NCBI RefSeq assembly: GCF_018704065.1
Contig: NZ_JAGUQP010000010.1
Location: forward strand, 16,526-80,525
Direction: 5' to 3'
DNA: 64,000 nt
Source: Desulfovulcanus ferrireducens
Lineage (GTDB): Bacteria; Desulfobacterota; Desulfovibrionia; Desulfovibrionales; Desulfonatronovibrionaceae
Made by a program: the position numbers and the translations under genes. A model generated the notes under the pieces. It saw only the letters and a program-made list of their open reading frames with translations, was not told where the DNA came from and did no database searches. Below are positions 58,082-64,000 of the stretch, piece after piece. The stretch's first letter is position 1; every line of letters begins with the position of its first letter.

Positions 58082-59710
58082 CTACTTACCACCGGAAGGA
58101 GTGGCTAAATCCAATGTATAAGAGACAATAATTGTTTTTCTCTTCTTAAAACCAGTCATACCAGGATGGGTATTCACACAGACAACTAGTTCTTTGTGCC
58201 CGTCCGCGTTTAGATCGTAAACGCCATAGTCCACAATGGAGCCTTTGATGCGCCTGGTTTTCCAAAAAATATTGAGTCCAATCCCATCCCAGTACAGACA
58301 GTGGATTTCACCTTGGGGGAAAAAGCGGTAGCGACTAAAAAACTGCGAAGAAACAGATATAGGTCGACTGACCAAAAGTTCATAGCGATTATCTTTATCC
58401 AGGTTGATAGGCAGAAGCCTTGCGGGGATGTAATAAAAATCGGGGTCAGTGTCTTTGTTTTTACCCAGGCCGGGAATGGTTTCGTCCTGAACCAGACCCA
58501 GAGAGGAGGCAGCATACACTTCATCGGTTGAAGCCTGCAGGGCCTTGGTTGACGAATAAACCCGCAGATGGTCCCCGTCGTCAGCAACAATAATTTTATA
58601 GTCAGCACCTTGCGGGAGGTAAGTAAAATTAAAAACATTTGTTTTTTCCGGTACAGGGATGTGTCGCCCTAATTGATACTCTCCTCCCATTTTTACTACT
58701 TCGTAAACGCTGTCCGGCATAAAAAGACGTCCTCTGCCTGGTCTCTGTCCAATCAAGGTTGGCATATATTCAGGTGGAGTACGGACAACATTGAGAAAAA
58801 AAGGTATCTTCTCTGCTTTTACAGAGAATTTTTTGTCTCCAAAGTTGAGGATAAAGGAGCGCACAAATTCATCCTGAATGGCCGAAACTATGATTTCCTG
58901 GTAGCCATCGCGGTTTAGATCCATGAGATTGATGTTTAAACATTGATAACTGACAGGAGTCTTATACTCGGCAAGAGGGAAAAGGCGGTTGTTGACCAGA
59001 GCATAGGCGTAAACCGTGCGGTCATCCAGGACAAAAATCTCATTCTTGCCGTCATTATCTGCATCGCCCACGACCATGCCAATAGCAGAAAATTGCAAGG
59101 CCTGGCTACGCCAGCGGCCAGGTGTATTGGGTGAGCCTCCATACCGGAATTGGGGATTTAGATAAAATTCCTGACTAGGGGCATCCTCATTAAATATAAG
59201 TTCCGGGTTCATGCGGTTGATAATATTTTTATTGGCAACACTTTCCTGTTTCTTTTCAGACCGTTTAAAAATTTGCCCGTTTATTTCCCGGGCAATCTTT
59301 TCCAGGGAAGGAATAAGCTCATCCAGGGTAGTTTGCACATTATAAGGATTAAGGTTTCCTTGCCGGTCTATGACCTGGACATCCAGGCTGCATTGTTTGC
59401 CCATAATCGTAATGGAGCCAAAGATCAGATAATCCGAACCAATCTTTTGCAAAGCAGCCCTAGCCTGTTCTTTGGACTGTGGAGAAACAACTCCGGTGCT
59501 TTTAATCTTTGACTGGTCAACAGGAGTGAAGTGCTCAGGCCAGGTAAGTCTTGTAGTTAGCATGGCCTGAGTTCCCATGGACAAATACTGGTATTCCTGA
59601 GGACCAAAAATCTTAAACGGCAGTACAGTAAAGGTCTTTTGTTGCCCGGCAAAAGCGCAAAAAGCCATGGCCAATAGAGCCAGAAGAGTTAACACAACGC
59701 GTTTAAGCAT
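58082..59710 (-). CDS. Exported TolB-like / FG-GAP repeat protein
   Basis: 542 residues with signal peptide MLKRVVLTLLALLAMAFCAFAG. Residues about 25-160 (FTVLPFKIFGPQEYQYLSMGTQAMLTTRL ... YLIFGSITIMGKQCSLDVQVIDRQG) form a TolB-N/FlgT-like domain, like the extension on BamA in this window. The remainder holds FG-GAP/VCBS-type repeats with calcium-like loops GDADNDGKNEIFVLDD, DLNRDGYQEIIVSA, NLDKDNRYELLVSR and DLNADGHKELVVCV, a beta propeller. Probable periplasmic or surface binding protein; ligand unknown. AAAGGAGG precedes the ATG. Confidence 0.8.
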   Translation of the reverse strand: MLKRVVLTLLALLAMAFCAFAGQQKTFTVLPFKIFGPQEYQYLSMGTQAMLTTRLTWPEHFTPVDQSKIKSTGVVSPQSKEQARAALQKIGSDYLIFGSITIMGKQCSLDVQVIDRQGNLNPYNVQTTLDELIPSLEKIAREINGQIFKRSEKKQESVANKNIINRMNPELIFNEDAPSQEFYLNPQFRYGGSPNTPGRWRSQALQFSAIGMVVGDADNDGKNEIFVLDDRTVYAYALVNNRLFPLAEYKTPVSYQCLNINLMDLNRDGYQEIIVSAIQDEFVRSFILNFGDKKFSVKAEKIPFFLNVVRTPPEYMPTLIGQRPGRGRLFMPDSVYEVVKMGGEYQLGRHIPVPEKTNVFNFTYLPQGADYKIIVADDGDHLRVYSSTKALQASTDEVYAASSLGLVQDETIPGLGKNKDTDPDFYYIPARLLPINLDKDNRYELLVSRPISVSSQFFSRYRFFPQGEIHCLYWDGIGLNIFWKTRRIKGSIVDYGVYDLNADGHKELVVCVNTHPGMTGFKKRKTIIVSYTLDLATPSGGK

Positions 59711-59922
59711 AAGGACTTTCCTCCTTTTTGAGTCTCGAGTAAGCTTAAGTATTTAGAGTGCCTAATGGTTAGAGTTCGTAAAATGCTTATAGCCTCGTTG
59801 CCAATGGATTTATATCTTATTTTTTGACATACTTAAGGTTCAAGACTAGAGTCTTTTATGTCAGTTCGTCAAAGGCTATCTAGCAGTTTCTTTTTTGCTA
59901 GGCAAATACAATTCACTTTAGT

Positions 59923-60190
59923 GCCTGTGGCCAAACCCTATATTTTAACCGCTGATTGAAAGTCCTGGTTTCTGAAATGCATTACAAACGGCTTGGGTAA
60001 CCCATCTTAGGGAAGCTTGCGGATAAGCAGAGCATCGGGATGAAAGGGCTAAATACTTTGCGATATTGACCATAACTATCGATAATAAAAAGAATATTTG
60101 TTTCACCAAAGTATCCCATTATGCTCTGTCCGCAAGCAAGTGCTAGATGGGTCCAAGTCTTTGTACCAGCATAAAAGAAACCAAGACTGA
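59923..60190. repeat. MITE-like repeat, copy D without nested modules
   Basis: About 268 bp between two divergent genes. Outer left end CTGTGGCCAAACCC; inner terminal inverted repeats AGTCCTGGTTTCT (59961-59973) and AGAAACCAAGACT (60176-60188). It shares with B and C the segments AAATGCATTACAAACGGCTTGG, and CCCATTATGCTCTGTCCGC, but it jumps directly across the positions where the 88-bp and 55-bp modules stand. The rest of the 503-bp gap (59711-59922) shows no gene. Confidence 0.75.
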
Positions 60191-60213
60191 AAGAAACCTT
60201 ATTTCTCCTCACA

Positions 60214-61464
60214 ATGGATAGACGCTATTTTCGTTTAGTATGCTCAAAACAGGATGTGCCCCTGGTAGAAGAACTCCTCTTAGCAGAAGGTTTTGAATTT
60301 GAACCCGTGGAATTCTTCCCCCTGGCCCGTAAATTGATCAGGGCCCCGTTTAGCCTGGGGAATTCAATAGCTGCTTTTTTTGGACTTATTTATATCCAGG
60401 ACAAATCCTCGATGCTCCCTCCTCTGTGCTTAAATCCCCCAAAACAGAGTGTGGTTTTAGATTTGTGCGCCAGCCCGGGAAGTAAAACCGGCATGTTGGC
60501 ACAACTGGTTGGAGAAGAAGGATTGGTAATAGCCAATGAACCCAATGGGACGAGGCTGGCCACCTTACGCCAAAATCTATTGCAGACGAATCTCTTGAAT
60601 GTAGTCACCACCAGGTATCCGGGCCAGGAATTCCCTTTAGATATTTGCTCCTTTGACTACATTCTTTTGGATGTTCCCTGCAGTGGCTGGGGCACCGTTG
60701 AAAAGCACCCTAGTGTAATCAAAATCTGGACAGAAGACAAAATAGGCCCACTTATAAATTTACAAAAAAAACTTTTGGCTCAGGCGGCCAGCCTCCTGTT
60801 ACCAGGAGGCAAGCTGGTGTATTCCACTTGCACAACCAATGTTTTAGAAAATGAGGCCCAAATTGAATGGGCAGTAAAAAATCTGGACCTGGAAATCGTA
60901 CCGCTTCCAAAAGTTAAAGGGGTTGAATATGAGGAGGAACAAAAGGAATTTGCCGCACAAGATACTTTACGCATAGACGGACAGAAATCTGACAGCCAGG
61001 GTTTTTTTATCGCCTGCTTGCAAAAAAAAGGGGAAAAACAAGAAATAGACAGTACCCCCAAAAAAGTTGCCTGGCAAAAGGCCAGGGAGAAAGAATTTTC
61101 ACCCTACACTTGCCTGGACAAACCTGAGTTCGGCTCTTTTTATAACTTCGAGCAAAAGGTCTTTTTTTTGCCAGACAAGGCAGTTAGCCTGCTTGGCGAC
61201 AAAATAAAATGGCAGGGGACATATGTCGGTAAAAACAAGAAGGATAAAATAATTATACATCCCCGCCTGCGCAGGCTAGCCCCTGGTTACGAAAAAAATA
61301 GGGGCTTGAATATAAGTGAGATAAAAACCCTAAAAGGACTAATCTCTGGACAGAGTTTGATTTGTCCGGGACAAAGTAGAATGGCTTTGCCTTTTTATTG
61401 GAAAAAAATGCCCTTGGGATGGCTTAAACTAAAAAAAGAACGTTGTTTCTGGTCGGAGAGATGA
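60214..61464 (+). CDS. RsmB/RsmF-family rRNA (cytosine-C5) methyltransferase
   Basis: 416 residues. SAM-binding core: VLDLCASPGSKTGMLAQL, IANEPNGTRLATLRQNL, DYILLDVPCSGWGTVEKHP (catalytic PCS Cys) and KLVYSTCTTNVLENEAQIEW (TCT Cys). The C-terminal part (about 320-416) resembles the PUA-like tail of RsmF/YebU, so 16S m5C1407-type activity is more likely than RsmB. It lies immediately behind repeat copy D. Confidence 0.9.
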   Translation: MDRRYFRLVCSKQDVPLVEELLLAEGFEFEPVEFFPLARKLIRAPFSLGNSIAAFFGLIYIQDKSSMLPPLCLNPPKQSVVLDLCASPGSKTGMLAQLVGEEGLVIANEPNGTRLATLRQNLLQTNLLNVVTTRYPGQEFPLDICSFDYILLDVPCSGWGTVEKHPSVIKIWTEDKIGPLINLQKKLLAQAASLLLPGGKLVYSTCTTNVLENEAQIEWAVKNLDLEIVPLPKVKGVEYEEEQKEFAAQDTLRIDGQKSDSQGFFIACLQKKGEKQEIDSTPKKVAWQKAREKEFSPYTCLDKPEFGSFYNFEQKVFFLPDKAVSLLGDKIKWQGTYVGKNKKDKIIIHPRLRRLAPGYEKNRGLNISEIKTLKGLISGQSLICPGQSRMALPFYWKKMPLGWLKLKKERCFWSER

Positions 61465-61580
61465 TTACCAGGTTATGAAGTTGGATAGGCGTGGTAATGA
61501 AAACGAATGGATAAACAATTTTTCACACTTCCGTTCTTCCCAACTTAACGAGTACTCATCTTCTTTATTTGGAGGCATTA

Positions 61581-62348
61581 ATGGAAGGATGTAAAAGGAG
61601 AGTAAGGCGACTTTTTTCTGACCAGTCAGGTAAAACTATTCTTTTACCTTTGGATTACGGGGTAACAGAAGGCCTGATCCCAGGACTGGAGGACTTGAAA
61701 ACCCTACTCAAAGAGCTGACTCCTGAACTTGTTCAGGGAGTAATTTTACATAAAGGCTTTGCAAGAGAGTTCGGGCATTTTATAGATGCGCGGCAAAATT
61801 TGATTGTTCATCTCTCAGCCGGGACCAAACATGGCCTGCCACCATACAACAAAAGTTTAGTCTGTTCTATCCAGGAAGCATTGCGTATCGGAGCAGATGC
61901 CGTGTCTGTACATATCAATATTGGCAATGACCTGGAAGACAGGATGCTTTCCGATCTGGGAATGGTAGTAGATGAGGCCCATCAACTGGGCGTTCCGGTC
62001 CTGGCCACGGTCTTTGCCCGGGGCGGACAGATAGTTAATGAACTCGACCCAGCATTGGTAGCCCATTGTATTCGGCTTGGCGCAGAGTTAGGAGCGGATT
62101 TGGTCAAGGTCCCATTTCCTGGCGCCAAAGACAATTTTACCAAAGCGATTGCGGCCTGTCCCGTGCCCGTGCTTATTGCCGGAGGTCCGCGCCAGCCCAA
62201 GTTTGAGGCATTTGTAGACATGATTAAACAGGCAATGGACATCGGGGTCAAAGGTGTAAGTATTGGCCGAAATATTTTCCAGCACCCAGAACCTATTAAA
62301 GCCTTGGAGATAATCGCCGAAGTAGTCTCGCGCTACGGGCGGGATTGA
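61581..62348 (+). CDS. 2-amino-3,7-dideoxy-D-threo-hept-6-ulosonate synthase-like aldolase
   Basis: Class I aldolase of the DhnA/ADH-synthase family, about 255 residues. Match points to the methanogen enzyme MJ0400: ILLPLDYGVTEGLIPGLEDL, ILHKGFAREFG, ADAVSVHINIGNDLEDRMLSDLGMV, ELDPALVAHCIRLGAELGADLVK, VLIAGGPRQPK and GVSIGRNIFQH. That enzyme starts an alternative route to dehydroquinate, known in methanogens and sulfate reducers. Its usual partner AroB' is not adjacent here. The ATG at 61581 follows TGGAGG by seven bases, which excludes the upstream TTG. Confidence 0.82.
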   Translation: MEGCKRRVRRLFSDQSGKTILLPLDYGVTEGLIPGLEDLKTLLKELTPELVQGVILHKGFAREFGHFIDARQNLIVHLSAGTKHGLPPYNKSLVCSIQEALRIGADAVSVHINIGNDLEDRMLSDLGMVVDEAHQLGVPVLATVFARGGQIVNELDPALVAHCIRLGAELGADLVKVPFPGAKDNFTKAIAACPVPVLIAGGPRQPKFEAFVDMIKQAMDIGVKGVSIGRNIFQHPEPIKALEIIAEVVSRYGRD

Positions 62349-62458
62349 GTCCACTATTGAATTTGTTGGGACAGCTGATGGTAGAGCTGCACTTCGTCCA
62401 TCAGCTATTATCTATCACCCATAGACCATTAACCAAAATTGAATTGGAAGATTTGCCC

Positions 62459-63694
62459 ATGCAAGACTTTTTTCAAGTAATTTCAGTTAAAGAGTTCATA
62501 AGTAAGCTAAAGGATTTTTCTCCTGTAGGCACAGTAGAGCTTCCCCTAACTCAAGCCTTTGGCCGTGTTTTGGCCCAGGACATTGTGGCCAGGGAAGATC
62601 TACCTCTGGTTCACCGGTCCTGTATGGATGGCTATGCCCTCATGGCTAAAGACAGTTTTGGGGCTAGCGAGTCAAATCCCGCTTATCTTGAAGTAGTCGG
62701 CGAAGTGGAAATTGAAAAGATTCCCGACTTTACATTGGGACCGGGGCAGTGTGCGCGTATTGTCACGGGAGGAACATTGCCCGACGGGGCCGATAGCGTG
62801 ATTATGATTGAACATACCCAAGACTTGGGCGCCGGGACCATAGAAATACGCAAGTCTGTTGCCCCGCATGAAAATGTCATGCTTAAGGGCGAAGACTTTC
62901 AGGTCCATGACCTGGCCTTGAGCAGCGGAACATGCATCGATTTCAAACAGGTTGGTATCCTGGCCGCACTAGGCGTAGCCAGTGTCCGGGTATATCAAAG
63001 GGTCAAGGTGGGGATAATTTCCACAGGAGATGAGCTCGTGCCTGTCCATAAGGTGCCGGAACCGGGTCAGGTCCGCGATGTGAATAGCTATACTCTTGCC
63101 CAGCTAGTAGATAAAGCTGGCGGAGAATTTAAACTTTACGGAATTGTCCAGGATGAGCTTCAGGATATTACCTCAGCATTAGAAACCGCCACACAGGAAA
63201 ATGACGTGGTTCTTATCTCGGGTGGAAGTTCCATTGGCACCAGGGATCTAACTGTTCAGGCACTGGAGAGTATTAAGGGCGTGGAAATTTTAGCCCATGG
63301 AGTAGCTATAAGTCCTGGGAAGCCAACAATTCTAGCCCGCAAAGAAAACAAAGCCATCTGGGGGTTGCCCGGCCAAGTGGCTTCAGCCCAAGTAGTTATG
63401 CTGGTCCTGACTTTGCCATTTATGAGACATCTGGCTGGCCAAAAAAATGCCTTTGCTGCAGAAGACAGGGTCCATGTTCAGGCTGAGCTTGCAAGGAATA
63501 TCGCCTCAAAATATGGCCGGGAAGATTATGTTCGAGTGAAGCTTGATAATACTGATGGAAAATTAAAGGCCATTCCTATTTTAGGGAAATCCGGACTCTT
63601 GAAAACCATTGTCCAAGCTGATGGCTTGTTAAAAATACCCGATAACTTGGAAGGGTTGGAAAAGGGTACAGAAGTTCTAGTGTGGAAGATATAA
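62459..63694 (+). CDS. moeA: Molybdopterin molybdenumtransferase MoeA
   Basis: Inserts molybdenum (or tungsten) into the adenylated pterin; 411 residues from the ATG at 62459, the length of E. coli MoeA. Diagnostic segments are VHRSCMDGYALMAKD, RIVTGGTLPDGADSVIMIEHT, GIISTGDELVPV, GQVRDVNSYTLAQLV, VLISGGSSIGTRDLTVQAL and GVAISPGKPTILARKENKAIWGLPGQV. The longer frame from 62345 (TTG) reads through a spacer and is unlikely. The cofactor would serve formate dehydrogenase and similar enzymes encoded elsewhere. Confidence 0.94.
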   Translation: MQDFFQVISVKEFISKLKDFSPVGTVELPLTQAFGRVLAQDIVAREDLPLVHRSCMDGYALMAKDSFGASESNPAYLEVVGEVEIEKIPDFTLGPGQCARIVTGGTLPDGADSVIMIEHTQDLGAGTIEIRKSVAPHENVMLKGEDFQVHDLALSSGTCIDFKQVGILAALGVASVRVYQRVKVGIISTGDELVPVHKVPEPGQVRDVNSYTLAQLVDKAGGEFKLYGIVQDELQDITSALETATQENDVVLISGGSSIGTRDLTVQALESIKGVEILAHGVAISPGKPTILARKENKAIWGLPGQVASAQVVMLVLTLPFMRHLAGQKNAFAAEDRVHVQAELARNIASKYGREDYVRVKLDNTDGKLKAIPILGKSGLLKTIVQADGLLKIPDNLEGLEKGTEVLVWKI

Positions 63695-63697
63695 AAA

Positions 63698-63838
63698 AGT
63701 CTGTGGACAAACCACATTTTAACTACCAGATTAGAAATCCTGGTTTCTTGAAAGCATTGCAAAGGGCTGGGTAAGCCATAGATGGGTCCAGGCATTTGCA
63801 CCAGCTTGAAAGAAATCAGGATTGAAAAAATTATAAAA
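63698..63838. repeat. MITE-like repeat, copy E, internally deleted
   Basis: About 141 bp starting four bases after the moeA stop. Outer left end AGTCTGTGGACAAACC; inner terminal inverted repeats AATCCTGGTTTCTT (63736-63749) and AAGAAATCAGGATT (63810-63823). Left and right ends match copy B closely (ATGGGTCCAGGCATTTGCAC), but the whole middle, including both modules, is absent. Confidence 0.78.
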
Positions 63839-63886
63839 CTCAACTTTCTCGTATGTTTACATCACCTGTTTTCAAATTTAAGAGAT

Positions 63887-63962
63887 AAAGAAATAAGAAT
63901 TTAGGCGTGACAGACCGTTCAACTAAAGAAATAAGAATTTAGGCGTGACAGACCGTTCAACT
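63887..63962. repeat. Perfect 38-bp tandem duplication at the window edge
   Basis: Two identical adjacent units, 63887-63924 and 63925-63962, beginning AAAGAAATAAGAATTTAGGC and ending GACCGTTCAACT. There is no spacer between them and no third copy in the remaining 38 bases. Too little sequence follows to say what it precedes. Confidence 0.9.
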
Positions 63963-64000
63963 TTCTGGTGCATCAAGACACCGTAACTCAGCTTTTGGTC

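Noticed and set aside
59982..60212. 76-codon minus-strand frame
   Set aside because: Lies almost wholly inside repeat copy D and is not preserved in the other copies.
63887..63962. Possible CRISPR array
   Set aside because: The two 38-bp units abut with no spacer, no third repeat follows within the window, and no cas gene is present.

Overview
The window is a chromosomal segment of an AT-leaning, diderm, LPS-bearing anaerobe, most likely a sulfate reducer of the Desulfovibrionales (Desulfohalobiaceae/Desulfonauticus-like). That placement is inferred from gene content: LpxI-type lipid A synthesis, MqnC with a UbiA-family prenyltransferase (futalosine menaquinone route), an archaeal-type ADH-synthase-like aldolase, F1 genes fused to a rod-shape cluster, and the rpmH-rnpA-yidD-yidC-jag-mnmE block. 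I saw no phage, transposase gene, CRISPR array or plasmid functions.

Layout. 1-7.5 kb (+): outer-membrane assembly and lipid A operon (lolC/E end, lolD, bamA, skp, lpxD, fabZ, lpxA, lpxI). 7.5-17 kb (-): thrC, UbiA/MqnP-like prenyltransferase, tyrS, a YmdB-like phosphodiesterase, rny, 6S RNA, zapA with a tiny ZapB-like coiled coil, and glmU. 17.2-29.2 kb (-): one long unit, mreB-mreC-mreD-mrdA-rodA, bactofilin, then ATP synthase b', b, delta, alpha, gamma, beta, epsilon, closed by a strong terminator. 29.5-38.8 kb (+): radical SAM protein, ogt, rpmH-rnpA-yidD-yidC-jag, mnmE, lpxB, a GnnA-like oxidoreductase, then initiator tRNA-Met and tRNA-Lys. 38.9-49.8 kb: dsbD, M24 peptidase, mqnC, several small conserved genes, an RsuA-family pseudouridine synthase, lolA, a DUF362 ferredoxin-like protein and FmdB. 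49.8-57 kb (+): purB-pyrE followed by a four-gene peptidoglycan-trimming/cell-shape module (lipoprotein, YafK/Csd6-like LD-peptidase with two NTF2 domains, membrane coiled coil, Csd4/Pgp1-like M99 carboxypeptidase). 57-64 kb: RluA-family synthase, TolB-like/FG-GAP protein, RsmF-like methyltransferase, ADH-synthase-like aldolase, moeA.

Points that stand out. (1) A family of non-autonomous, MITE-like repeats occurs about six times, in a graded series from a roughly 130-bp terminal remnant to copies of about 500 bp that carry one or two nested palindromic modules of constant size (88 bp and 55 bp). (2) Many intergenic spacers consist of short repeated words arranged as inverted repeats, up to a perfect 23-bp pair. 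(3) mreC and rnpA have no canonical start codon where the protein must begin; both open exactly at an ATT codon that gives the expected N-terminus. (4) The Csd6/Csd4-like cassette carries two unrecognised partners. (5) BamA has an extra N-terminal TolB-like domain that resembles the start of another exported protein in the window.

All calls come from reading the sequence and recalled family knowledge; no database search was run.
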